Below are positions 49,107 through 57,354 of a stretch of 64,000 nt of DNA, one piece after another. The position numbers and the translations under genes are program-made. A model generated the notes under the pieces. The model did no database searches and had not been told where the DNA came from. It saw nothing but the letters and a program-made list of their open reading frames with translations. Source of the stretch: Caballeronia megalochromosomata (GTDB taxonomy: Bacteria; Pseudomonadota; Gammaproteobacteria; Burkholderiales; Burkholderiaceae); NCBI GenBank assembly GCA_001580565.1, contig LRBF01000217.1, forward strand, positions 19,212 to 83,211. Direction: 5' to 3'. The number at the start of each line of letters is the position of its first letter. Within the stretch, counting starts at the first letter, position 1.

Positions 49107-50180
49107 ATGACGACAGCACAAGACATCATTCGTCCCGACGTCCTCGCGATGACGAGCTATCCCGTGCCCGACGCCACGGGTCTGATCAAGCTCGACGCGA
49201 TGGAGAATCCGTACACCCTGCCCGCCGATCTCGCCGAACGTCTCGGCGCGCATCTCGCGGGCGTCGCGCTGAATCGCTATCCGGCGCCGCGCCCCGCGGA
49301 TCTGCTCGCGAAGATCAAGCGCGCGATGGACGTTCCCGCGGCCTGCGACGTACTGCTCGGCAACGGCTCGGACGAACTGATCAGCATGATGTCGGTTGCG
49401 TGCTCGAAGCCGGGCGCGAAGGTCGTTGCCCCCGTGCCGGGCTTCGTGATGTACGAGATGTCGGCGAGGTTCGCGCATCTCACGTTCGTCGGCGTGCCGC
49501 TGAACGCGGACTTCACGCTCGACGCCGACGCGCTCGTCGCCGCCATCGAGGAACACGCGCCCGCGCTCGTCTATCTCGCGTACCCGAACAATCCGACCGG
49601 CACGCTCTACGACGACGCCGACATGGAACGCGTGATCGCGGCGGCATCGCGGAGTCTCGTCGTGATCGACGAGGCGTATCAACCGTTCGCCGAGAAGAGC
49701 TGGATGCCGCGCGCGGCGGAGTTCGATAACGTCGTCGTGATGCGCACCGTGTCGAAGCTCGGCCTCGCAGGCATCCGTCTCGGCTACATGGCCGGGCGGC
49801 CTCAATGGATCATGCAGTTCGACAAGGTGCGCCCGCCGTACAACATCAACGTGCTGACGCAGGCAACCGCCGATTTCCTGCTCGATCACCTCGATGTGCT
49901 CGACGCGCAGGCCGCCGATCTGCGCGCGCAACGCGCCGCGCTCGCGCGCGAAGTGGCCGCGCTGCCCGGCATGACGGTTTATCCGAGCGCGGGCAATTTC
50001 CTGCTCGTGCGCGTGCCGGACGCTGCCGTTGCTTTCGAAACCCTGCTGACTTCCCGGGTTTTGATAAAAAACGTGGGTAAAATGCATCCATTGCTGGCCA
50101 ATTGCGTGCGTTTGACGGTCGGAACGGCCGAAGAAAACGCACACATGGTCGCGGCGCTGAAAAAGCTCGCGCCGAACTGA
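49107..50180 (+). CDS. hisC: Histidinol-phosphate aminotransferase
   Basis: A 357-residue class II PLP aminotransferase. The PLP-binding lysine is in TVSKLGLAGIRLGY, with YPNNPTGTL and VVIDEAYQPF motifs. It follows hisD after a 72-base gap with two hairpins and precedes hisB by 33 bases. It makes L-histidinol phosphate from imidazole acetol phosphate. Confidence 0.96.
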   Translation: MTTAQDIIRPDVLAMTSYPVPDATGLIKLDAMENPYTLPADLAERLGAHLAGVALNRYPAPRPADLLAKIKRAMDVPAACDVLLGNGSDELISMMSVACSKPGAKVVAPVPGFVMYEMSARFAHLTFVGVPLNADFTLDADALVAAIEEHAPALVYLAYPNNPTGTLYDDADMERVIAAASRSLVVIDEAYQPFAEKSWMPRAAEFDNVVVMRTVSKLGLAGIRLGYMAGRPQWIMQFDKVRPPYNINVLTQATADFLLDHLDVLDAQAADLRAQRAALAREVAALPGMTVYPSAGNFLLVRVPDAAVAFETLLTSRVLIKNVGKMHPLLANCVRLTVGTAEENAHMVAALKKLAPN

Positions 50181-50213
50181 AACCCCACTTTTCGAAAGTC
50201 TCAAGGAATCACC

Positions 50214-50801
50214 ATGCGCATTGCGGAAGTCGTTCGCAACACCAGCGAAACGCAGATCCGTGTGAAGCTCGATCTGGACGGCACCGGCAAGCAGAAGCTC
50301 GCCACCGGCGTCCCGTTCCTCGATCACATGCTCGACCAGATTGCCCGTCACGGGTTGTTCGACCTGGACATCGAAGCGCATGGCGACCTCCATATCGACG
50401 ATCACCATACCGTCGAAGATACCGGCATCACGCTCGGGCAGGCGGTGGCGAAGGCCATCGGCGACCGCAAGGGCATTCGCCGTTACGGGCATTCGTACGT
50501 GCCGCTGGATGAAGCGCTGTCGCGTGTCGTGATCGATTTTTCGGGCCGTCCGGGGCTCGAATTCCACGTGCCGTTCACGCGCGCGCGCATCGGCACGTTC
50601 GACGTGGACCTCACCATCGAATTCTTCCGTGGCTTCGTCAATCACGCGGGCGTGACGCTGCATATCGACAACCTGCGCGGCATCAACGCGCATCATCAGG
50701 TCGAAACCGTGTTCAAGGCGTTCGGCCGCGCGCTGCGCATGGCCGTCGAAATGGACGAACGCGCGGCGGGACAGATTCCGTCGACCAAGGGCAGTCTCTG
50801 A
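50214..50801 (+). CDS. hisB: Imidazoleglycerol-phosphate dehydratase
   Basis: A 195-residue monofunctional dehydratase (no phosphatase half as in E. coli HisB). The manganese-binding histidine motifs are DHMLDQIARHG, DDHHTVEDTGI and the later INAHHQVETVFKAFG. A GGAATC site precedes ATG 50214. marC follows 40 bases later. Confidence 0.97.
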   Translation: MRIAEVVRNTSETQIRVKLDLDGTGKQKLATGVPFLDHMLDQIARHGLFDLDIEAHGDLHIDDHHTVEDTGITLGQAVAKAIGDRKGIRRYGHSYVPLDEALSRVVIDFSGRPGLEFHVPFTRARIGTFDVDLTIEFFRGFVNHAGVTLHIDNLRGINAHHQVETVFKAFGRALRMAVEMDERAAGQIPSTKGSL

Positions 50802-50841
50802 TCCACCCACGCCGCTTCGGCGCGCGCGCGTCGAGAACACG

Positions 50842-51462
50842 ATGGATCTGTTCAAGTCGTTTATATCGTTGCTCGCGCTGATCAATCCGATCGGCGCGAT
50901 ACCGTTTTTTCTGAGCCTGACCTCGCAGCAGTCCGATATCGAAAGACGCAATACGATTCGCGTCGCGTCGATTTCGGTGTTTTGCGTGATCGCGGTGACG
51001 GCGCTGCTCGGGCAGCAGATCATCGCGTTCTTCGGCATTTCGGTCGGGTCGTTCGAAGTGGGCGGCGGCATCATCATGCTGCTCATGGCGATCAGCATGT
51101 TGAACGCGCAAGTCGGCAACGCGCGCTCGACGGCGGAAGAGCGCATGGAAGCCGAGGAGCGCAACAGCATCGCGGTCGTGCCGCTCGCGATTCCGCTGCT
51201 CACCGGCCCGGGTTCGATCAGCACCGTGATCGTCTATGCTGCCAATGCGCAGCACTGGTACGACCGCTTCGGCCTCGTCCTGCTGGGCGCGATCATCGCG
51301 GGGCTGTGTTTCGGCGCGCTGAATCTCGCCGAGCCGATCGCGCGCGTGGTCGGGCGCACCGGAATCAATATCGGCACGCGTCTCATGGGTTTGATGTTGT
51401 CCGCGCTGGCGGTGGAGTTCATCGTCAACGGGGTGAAGGCCTTGATGCCATCTTTGAAATGA
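50842..51462 (+). CDS. MarC-family integral membrane protein
   Basis: A 206-residue protein with six membrane segments; NPIGAIPFFLSLT and PLAIPLLTGPGSISTVIVYA are characteristic of the MarC/UPF0056 family, whose transport function is unproven. It is embedded in the his operon and its stop overlaps the hisH start (ATGA), so it is cotranscribed with histidine genes. No link to histidine metabolism is evident. Confidence 0.9.
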   Translation: MDLFKSFISLLALINPIGAIPFFLSLTSQQSDIERRNTIRVASISVFCVIAVTALLGQQIIAFFGISVGSFEVGGGIIMLLMAISMLNAQVGNARSTAEERMEAEERNSIAVVPLAIPLLTGPGSISTVIVYAANAQHWYDRFGLVLLGAIIAGLCFGALNLAEPIARVVGRTGINIGTRLMGLMLSALAVEFIVNGVKALMPSLK

Positions 51463-52100
51463 CTACTTCGATTGCGATTGTTGATTACGGAATGGGCAAC
51501 CTGCGCTCGGTCTACCAGGCGCTGAAAAAGGCTGCACCCGAAGCGAACGTGGCGATCGTCGATCAGCCGCAAGGCATCCACGCGGCGGATCGCGTCGTGC
51601 TGCCGGGCCAGGGCGCGATGCGCGACTGCATGGCGCATCTGGCCGAATCCGGTCTGCAGGAAGCGGTGATGCAGGCGGCGCGTGAAAAGCCGATGCTCGG
51701 CGTGTGCGTCGGCGAGCAAATGCTCTTCGACTGGAGCGAGGAAGGCGACACCAAAGGCCTCGGCCTGTTGCCCGGCAAGGTCGTGCGCTTCCAGCTCGAC
51801 GGCCTGCTGCAGGACGACGGCTCGCGCTTCAAGGTGCCGCAAATGGGCTGGAATCGCGTTCGTCAGGCGCAGGCGCACCCGCTCTGGGACGGCGTCGCGG
51901 ACGGCGCGTTCTTCTATTTTGTGCACAGCTACTACGTGGTGCCGGAGAATCCGGCCCACACATCTGGCGAAACCGTGTACGGCAGCGCATTTACGTCGGC
52001 GGTCGCGCGCGACAATATTTTCGCGACCCAGTTTCACCCGGAAAAGAGCGCGGATGCCGGGTTGCGCCTGTACCGCAATTTTGTGCATTGGAACCCGTGA
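51459..52100 (+). CDS. hisH: Imidazole glycerol phosphate synthase, glutaminase subunit
   Basis: A 213-residue class I glutamine amidotransferase that channels ammonia to HisF. The nucleophile cysteine is in LGVCVGEQML and the His/Glu pair in QFHPEKS. The motif IVDYGMGNLRSV opens the protein. ATGA overlap with marC. A 152-base gap separates it from hisA. Confidence 0.96.
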   Translation: MTTSIAIVDYGMGNLRSVYQALKKAAPEANVAIVDQPQGIHAADRVVLPGQGAMRDCMAHLAESGLQEAVMQAAREKPMLGVCVGEQMLFDWSEEGDTKGLGLLPGKVVRFQLDGLLQDDGSRFKVPQMGWNRVRQAQAHPLWDGVADGAFFYFVHSYYVVPENPAHTSGETVYGSAFTSAVARDNIFATQFHPEKSADAGLRLYRNFVHWNP

Positions 52101-52252
52101 AATGCCTCGCGCGCTAGCGTTTTCGCCTATTACTACGGGCGCGTGACCGTTGCAAGACTTGTACTACACTAGCGAGACGGTGCGCGGCACAGGCAAGAAA
52201 GGCTGCACGTGCGCCGTTTTGATTAACTTTACCCAGAAAATACGCGATACCT

Positions 52253-53005
52253 ATGCTGCTCATTCCGGCCATCGATCTTAAGGACGGTCAGTGCGTGCGC
52301 CTCAAGCAAGGCGATATGGACCAGGCGACCATTTTTTCAGAAGATCCTGCAGCGATGGCCCGACATTGGGTCGATCGCGGCGCGCGACGGCTGCATCTCG
52401 TCGACCTGAACGGCGCGTTCGCCGGCAAGCCGAGGAACGGCGACGCGATCCGCGCGATCATCGACGAAGTCGGCAGCGAAATTCCGGTGCAGCTCGGCGG
52501 CGGCATTCGCGATCTGGAAACCATCGAACGCTATCTGGACGACGGCCTCGCCTACGTGATCATCGGCACTGCGGCGGTGAAGAACCCCGGTTTCCTGCGC
52601 GATGCGTGCAGCGCGTTTGGGGGGCACATCATCGTCGGTCTGGATGCGAAAGACGGCAAGGTGGCCACCGACGGCTGGAGCAAGCTGACCGGTCACGAGG
52701 TCGTCGATCTCGCGCGCAAGTTCGAGGACTACGGCTGCGAATCGATCATTTATACCGACATCGGCCGCGACGGGATGCTTCAGGGCATCAACATCGACGC
52801 GACCGTGCGCCTTGCGCAGGCGGTGAAGATTCCGGTGATCGCGAGCGGCGGGCTGTCGAGCATCGCGGACATCGAGTCGCTCTGCGAGGTCGAGGATGAC
52901 GGCGTCGAAGGCGTGATCTGCGGCCGCGCGATCTATTCCGGCGATCTCGATTTCAAGGCTGCCCAGACGCGCGCCGACGCGCTGCGCGAACCCGACGGCG
53001 CGTAA
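52253..53005 (+). CDS. hisA: ProFAR isomerase
   Basis: A 250-residue TIM-barrel isomerase acting on ProFAR. LIPAIDLKDGQCVRLKQG and the paired phosphate-binding loops VQLGGGIRD and IASGGLSS are diagnostic. Catalytic aspartates lie in AIDLKDG and DIGRDGM. The 152 bases upstream may hold an internal promoter but no convincing pair was seen. Confidence 0.97.
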   Translation: MLLIPAIDLKDGQCVRLKQGDMDQATIFSEDPAAMARHWVDRGARRLHLVDLNGAFAGKPRNGDAIRAIIDEVGSEIPVQLGGGIRDLETIERYLDDGLAYVIIGTAAVKNPGFLRDACSAFGGHIIVGLDAKDGKVATDGWSKLTGHEVVDLARKFEDYGCESIIYTDIGRDGMLQGINIDATVRLAQAVKIPVIASGGLSSIADIESLCEVEDDGVEGVICGRAIYSGDLDFKAAQTRADALREPDGA

Positions 53006-53090
53006 ATCCATCGCGGCGCGAGCGCTTCCGGGGAGCACGCGGGCGGCTTCGTCCGCCCTCATTTCGTACCGAATCAGTAGTGGCAAGCAC

Positions 53091-53864
53091 ATGGCTCTCG
53101 CAAAACGCATCATTCCCTGTCTCGACGTGACCGCCGGTCGGGTGGTCAAGGGCGTCAACTTCGTCGAACTGCGCGACGCGGGCGATCCCGTCGAAATCGC
53201 GCGCCGCTACGACGATCAGGGCGCCGACGAACTCACGTTCCTCGACATCACCGCGACCTCGGATCAACGCGATCTGATTCTGCCGATCATCGAGTCGGTG
53301 GCCTCGCAGGTGTTCATTCCGCTGACGGTCGGCGGCGGCGTGCGCGCGGTCGAGGACGTGCGGCGGCTGCTCAACGCGGGCGCGGACAAGATCAGCATGA
53401 ATTCGTCGGCGGTCGCGAATCCGCAGCTCGTGCGCGACGCGTCGGACAAGCACGGTTCGCAGTGCATCGTCGTCGCGATCGACGCGAAGCGCGTGTCGGC
53501 CCAGGGCGACACGCCGCGCTGGGAGGTCTTCACGCACGGTGGCCGCAAGGCGACCGGCATCGACGCGATCGAATGGGCGCGCAAGATGGCCGAGTACGGC
53601 GCGGGCGAAATTCTGCTGACCAGCATGGATCGAGACGGCACCAAGGCTGGATTCGATCTCGCGCTGACGCGCGCCGTATCGGACGCGGTGCCGGTGCCGG
53701 TGATCGCATCGGGCGGAGTCGGAACGTTGCAGCATCTCGCGGACGGTATCGTCGAAGGTCACGCGGACGCGGTGCTCGCGGCGAGCATCTTCCACTACGG
53801 GGAGCACACCGTCGGCGAGGCGAAGCGCTTCATGGCGGATCACGGCATTTCGGTGAGGACGTAA
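53091..53864 (+). CDS. hisF: Imidazole glycerol phosphate synthase, cyclase subunit
   Basis: A 257-residue TIM-barrel cyclase, partner of HisH. IIPCLDVTAGRVVKGVNF and LTVGGGVRAVEDV, plus IASGGVGTLQH, are typical; the catalytic aspartate pair lies in CLDVTAG and SMDRDGTKAG. It is 85 bases after hisA, and hisI starts 3 bases after its stop. Confidence 0.97.
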   Translation: MALAKRIIPCLDVTAGRVVKGVNFVELRDAGDPVEIARRYDDQGADELTFLDITATSDQRDLILPIIESVASQVFIPLTVGGGVRAVEDVRRLLNAGADKISMNSSAVANPQLVRDASDKHGSQCIVVAIDAKRVSAQGDTPRWEVFTHGGRKATGIDAIEWARKMAEYGAGEILLTSMDRDGTKAGFDLALTRAVSDAVPVPVIASGGVGTLQHLADGIVEGHADAVLAASIFHYGEHTVGEAKRFMADHGISVRT

Positions 53865-53867
53865 GCG

Positions 53868-54272
53868 GTGAGCGATCAAATGACCTGGCTCGACAAGGTG
53901 AACTGGGACGCGAACGGGCTCGTGCCGGTGATCGCGCAGGAAGCATCGACCAACGACGTGCTGATGGTCGCGTGGATGAATCGCGAGGCGCTCGCGAAGA
54001 CCATCGAACTGAAGCGCGCGGTGTACTTCTCGCGCTCGCGTCGGCGCCTGTGGTTCAAGGGAGAGGAGTCGGGCCACGTACAGCATGTTCACGACGTGCG
54101 CCTCGATTGCGACGAAGACGTCGTGCTGCTCAAGGTGGAGCAGGTATCGGGCATCGCGTGCCACACCGGCCGCCATTCCTGTTTTTTTCAGAAATTCGAA
54201 GGCACGGCGGAAAACGGCGAGTGGGTCGCCGTCGAACCGGTGCTGAAAGACCCGGAAAGCATTTACAAATGA
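53868..54272 (+). CDS. hisI: Phosphoribosyl-AMP cyclohydrolase
   Basis: A 134-residue zinc enzyme opening the purine ring of PR-AMP. Metal ligands appear in RLDCDEDVVL and CHTGRHSCFF. It is separate from HisE, unlike the fused enterobacterial HisIE. The start is GTG 53868, with an alternative ATG at 53880. Overlaps hisE by 4 bases. Confidence 0.95.
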   Translation: MSDQMTWLDKVNWDANGLVPVIAQEASTNDVLMVAWMNREALAKTIELKRAVYFSRSRRRLWFKGEESGHVQHVHDVRLDCDEDVVLLKVEQVSGIACHTGRHSCFFQKFEGTAENGEWVAVEPVLKDPESIYK

Positions 54273-54637
54273 CGCAAGCCAATACGCTGGACACGCTGCT
54301 GCGCCTCGCCTCCGTCATCGACAGCCGCAAGGGCGGCGATCCGGAACAATCCTACGTTTCCAGACTCTTTCACAAAGGTGACGACGCGGTCCTGAAGAAG
54401 ATCGGCGAGGAAGCGACGGAAGTCGTGCTCGCCGCGAAGGATGCGCGTCATGGCGGCGCGCCGAAAGCGCTCGTCGGTGAAGTCGCCGATTTGTGGTTTC
54501 ATTGTCTCGTGATGCTGTCGCATTTCGACCTGAGCCCCGCAGACGTGGTCGCGGAACTGGAACGTCGCGAAGGCCTGTCGGGGATCGAGGAAAAAGCGCT
54601 GCGCAAGTCGCGCGAGCGCGAGCAAGGCGGCAGCTGA
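54269..54637 (+). CDS. hisE: Phosphoribosyl-ATP pyrophosphatase
   Basis: A 122-residue MazG-like pyrophosphohydrolase for the second histidine step. The helical motif KIGEEATEVVLAAKD and EVADLWFHCLVML supply the acidic metal ligands. ATGA overlap with hisI. Last his gene of the cluster. Confidence 0.96.
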   Translation: MTQANTLDTLLRLASVIDSRKGGDPEQSYVSRLFHKGDDAVLKKIGEEATEVVLAAKDARHGGAPKALVGEVADLWFHCLVMLSHFDLSPADVVAELERREGLSGIEEKALRKSREREQGGS

Positions 54638-54670
54638 CGAGCATTTCGCTTCGAGCGAAGGAGGGCAAGC

Positions 54671-55066
54671 ATGAACCGGCAGTACGAACCCTATCCGCCA
54701 CCTGTCGTTCAGAACTCGGATGATCCTGAGCGTCTGCGCAGCATGCGCACGTTCACACACATTCTGTACGCGTTGTACGCCGTCTATTGGCTGACGGGCG
54801 GGCTGACCGGCCTCGTCGCCATCATCCTCAACTACATCAAGCGTGGCGACGCCACCGGCACGCCGTACGAAGATCACTTCACCTGGCAGATCCGCACGTT
54901 CTGGGTGTCGGTGCTCGGGCATGTAGTCGGCTTTGCGCTGATATGGGTCTTCGGACTTGGCTTCCTGATTCTGGGCGTCGTCTGGATATGGACGCTGTAT
55001 CGCATCATCAAGGGCTGGCTGTTCCTCTACGAGAACAAGACGATCGAACCGCGCGCATGGTTCTGA
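54671..55066 (+). CDS. DUF4870-like membrane protein
   Basis: A 131-residue protein with a short hydrophilic N-terminus, and three hydrophobic segments (about 33-55, 78-100 and 103-120 region). It resembles DUF4870 proteins, a family of unknown role. It lies between hisE and the HIT gene, likely in the same transcript. GGAGGG precedes the ATG. Confidence 0.75.
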   Translation: MNRQYEPYPPPVVQNSDDPERLRSMRTFTHILYALYAVYWLTGGLTGLVAIILNYIKRGDATGTPYEDHFTWQIRTFWVSVLGHVVGFALIWVFGLGFLILGVVWIWTLYRIIKGWLFLYENKTIEPRAWF

Positions 55067-55113
55067 TTCGGCTGTGATCGATCAGGTACGCCATCGGGAG
55101 ACACGAGACACAC

Positions 55114-55476
55114 ATGAGTCACGACAACTGCATTTTCTGCAAGATCGCTACCGGGCAACTGCCCAGCACGAAGGTCTATGAGGACGATGAATTCGTCGCC
55201 TTCAACGACATCAATCCGGCGGCGCCGGTGCATGTGCTGGTGATCCCGCGCAAGCATATTGAAACACTTTCCCACTGCACAGAAAGTGACAGTCCACTGC
55301 TTGGTAGAATGGTGAGTCTCGTCGGACGTTTGGCGAAGGATCTGGGTGTCTCCTACACGGGAGGGAACACCGGATTTCGCACGGTAATTAATACCGGACC
55401 GGGCGGCGGGCAGGAGGTGTATCACATCCACGCGCATTTGTTGGCCGGCGAGCGCCCGTGGCGCCGAATGGGGTAA
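55114..55476 (+). CDS. HIT-family nucleotide-binding protein (HinT-like)
   Basis: A 120-residue histidine triad hydrolase. The triad is HIHAHLL near the C-terminus and the N-terminal CIFCKIATGQLPS is typical. Such proteins cleave nucleoside phosphoramidates. It follows the DUF4870 gene by 47 bases. The start has AGACACGAGACAC upstream with weak Shine-Dalgarno. Confidence 0.93.
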   Translation: MSHDNCIFCKIATGQLPSTKVYEDDEFVAFNDINPAAPVHVLVIPRKHIETLSHCTESDSPLLGRMVSLVGRLAKDLGVSYTGGNTGFRTVINTGPGGGQEVYHIHAHLLAGERPWRRMG

Positions 55477-55544
55477 TGCTGCAATCTAGTCAGCATTCTC
55501 CTTTCCAATGAAATATTGGGCGAGCAAAATCGATAGTCGACGTT

Positions 55545-55577
55545 GAGGCGATCTGCCTCGGCTGAGGCCGCAAGGCC
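55545..55577 (+). other. tatA leader with alternative hairpins
   Basis: Four short segments can pair in competing ways: GAGGC (55545-55549) with GCCTC (55555-55559), or that GCCTC with GAGGC (55564-55568), or GGCC (55566-55569) with GGCC (55574-55577) around a GCAA tetraloop. This is an attenuator-like layout, but stems are short and no T-run follows. Function is speculative. Confidence 0.35.
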
Positions 55578-55631
55578 GATCTTCCGTTCCCGGTACCCAA
55601 ATCGGGGCGGAATCACGGAGAGTTTTCATTC

Positions 55632-55868
55632 ATGGGTTCGTTAAGCATTTGGCATTGGTTGATCGTTCTGCTGATCGTGGCGCTCGTGTTCGGCACGAAG
55701 AAGCTGCGCAACATCGGCGGCGATCTGGGCGGCGCGGTGAAGGGTTTCAAGGAAGGCATGCGCGAAGGCGACACGCCGGCAAATACGACCGATCAGCGCG
55801 AACTGCCGCGTAACGGCACGGTGGACGTCGAAGCGAAGGACAAGTCCCGTTCGGGCGACTATCGCTAA
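55632..55868 (+). CDS. tatA: Sec-independent translocase subunit TatA
   Basis: A 78-residue TatA: one N-terminal membrane helix (IWHWLIVLLIVALVFG), the hinge and amphipathic helix KKLRNIGGDLGGAVKGFKE, and a charged tail. It oligomerises to form the Tat translocation site for folded proteins such as MsrP and the Rieske protein encoded in this window. CGGAGAG precedes the ATG. Confidence 0.97.
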   Translation: MGSLSIWHWLIVLLIVALVFGTKKLRNIGGDLGGAVKGFKEGMREGDTPANTTDQRELPRNGTVDVEAKDKSRSGDYR

Positions 55869-55904
55869 TCCGTCCGCCGACGGTAACCCTCCACTTTTCG
55901 TTCA

Positions 55905-56435
55905 ATGCTCGATCTCGGTCTGACCAAAATGGCGGTCATCGGCGTCGTGGCGCTGGTGGTCCTCGGGCCGGAGCGCCTGCCCGGCGTCGCTCGCACGGCG
56001 GGGGCGCTGTTCGGGCGCGCGCAGCGCTATATCAACGACGTCAAATCGGAAGTCGCGCGCGAGATGGAACTCGATGAGCTGAAGAAAATGCGCACCGAGT
56101 TCGAAACCGCGGCGTCGAACGTCGAATCGACGATTCACGACACCCTGCGTCGCCATGAATCCGAATTGAACGATGCATGGAAAGAGGGCACATCCGTCAC
56201 GCCGAGCATCGCGGGCGGCGCGGGTGAATCGGCGGACAGCGCCGCGTCGGACAAGCCCTGGGTCAGCACGTCTTCATCGACGTCGACGAGGCGCAAGAAC
56301 TGGCGCGTCAAGCAGGCCGCGATTCCCAACTGGTACAAGCGCACGACCTCGCGTCGCACGCGCGTGCAGTCGGGCGCGGCGCGCGTCGCTCGCCATACGC
56401 CCGCCACCCTGCGCCGGCAGACGAAGTTCTTCTGA
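55905..56435 (+). CDS. tatB: Sec-independent translocase subunit TatB
   Basis: A 176-residue TatB with membrane helix VIGVVALVVLGPERLPGVART near the N-terminus, amphipathic helix and a long Arg/Ser-rich tail. TatB with TatC forms the receptor for twin-arginine signals. The C-terminal basic region (RTRVQSGAARVARH) is longer than in E. coli. 36 bases after tatA. Confidence 0.95.
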   Translation: MLDLGLTKMAVIGVVALVVLGPERLPGVARTAGALFGRAQRYINDVKSEVAREMELDELKKMRTEFETAASNVESTIHDTLRRHESELNDAWKEGTSVTPSIAGGAGESADSAASDKPWVSTSSSTSTRRKNWRVKQAAIPNWYKRTTSRRTRVQSGAARVARHTPATLRRQTKFF

Positions 56436-56479
56436 GCGAGCCGCGATTCCTTCATCGATGATTTCTACCGAGGGCCGGC

Positions 56480-57256
56480 GTGAGCGACCCGCAACACATT
56501 AAAGAAGAGCCCGTCGAAGAGACGTTCATCTCGCATCTGGTCGAATTGCGCGACCGTATCATCCGCGCGGGTGCATCGGTCATCGTCGTATTCGTCGCGC
56601 TGGTGTATTGGGCGCCGGACATCTTCAAGCTGCTGGCCCGTCCGCTGATGCAGAACCTGCCTGCCGACGGCAAGATGATCGTCACCGACGTCACCGGCTC
56701 GTTCTTCGTGCCGATGAAGGTGACGATGCTCGTCGCCTTCGTGATCGCGCTGCCGATCGTGCTGTATCAGGTCTGGGCCTTCGTTGCGCCGGGTCTGTAT
56801 CAGCACGAAAAGAAACTCGTCGGGCCGCTCGTTTTCAGCAGCTACGCGCTTTTCCTGTGCGGCATGGCGTTCGCATACTTCGTCGTGTTCCCGACGATCT
56901 TCCGCGTGATGGCGCACTACAACGCGCCGCTTGGCGCGGAGATGACGACCGATATCGACAACTACCTGAGCTTCGTGCTCACGATGTTCATTGCGTTCGG
57001 GGTGACCTTCGAGGTTCCGATCGTCGTCGTGCTGCTCGCGCGCATGGGCGTCGTGTCGATCCAGAAGCTCAAACAGATCCGGCCGTACGTGATCGTCGGC
57101 GCGTTCGTCATTTCGGCGGTCGTCACGCCGCCTGACGTGTTCTCGCAACTGATTCTCGCGATTCCGCTCATCATTCTCTACGAGGCGGGCATCATCGCCG
57201 CACGGCTCGTGATCGGCAAGGATCAGGTCAAGAACGAGGAACCGGCGGCAGAGTAG
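56480..57256 (+). CDS. tatC: Sec-independent translocase subunit TatC
   Basis: A 258-residue six-helix membrane protein that recognises twin-arginine signals. HLVELRDRIIRAG at the N-terminus and YQVWAFVAPGLYQHEKK are conserved TatC blocks. GTG 56480 is chosen; GGGCCGGCG lies upstream. It ends the tatABC operon at a bidirectional terminator. Confidence 0.97.
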   Translation: MSDPQHIKEEPVEETFISHLVELRDRIIRAGASVIVVFVALVYWAPDIFKLLARPLMQNLPADGKMIVTDVTGSFFVPMKVTMLVAFVIALPIVLYQVWAFVAPGLYQHEKKLVGPLVFSSYALFLCGMAFAYFVVFPTIFRVMAHYNAPLGAEMTTDIDNYLSFVLTMFIAFGVTFEVPIVVVLLARMGVVSIQKLKQIRPYVIVGAFVISAVVTPPDVFSQLILAIPLIILYEAGIIAARLVIGKDQVKNEEPAAE

Positions 57257-57297
57257 GTGCGGCGAATTGTCGCGCCGGAGTTCAGCCGGCCGCAGAC

Positions 57298-57335
57298 AAA
57301 AAAGGCAGCTTCGAGTGATCGAAGCTGCCTTTTTG
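57298..57335. terminator. Bidirectional terminator between tatC and the DegS-like gene
   Basis: AAAAAAGGCAGCTTCGA pairs with TCGAAGCTGCCTTTTT around GTGA, a 16-bp stem. It serves tatC on plus and the protease gene on minus. Confidence 0.93.
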
Positions 57336-57354
57336 CTTTCAAGGATGCCGCGCT

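Noticed and set aside
47613..51224. A 1203-codon open frame on the minus strand across hisD, hisC, hisB and marC
   Set aside because: It covers four well-recognised genes and has low-complexity Arg/His composition with no homology.
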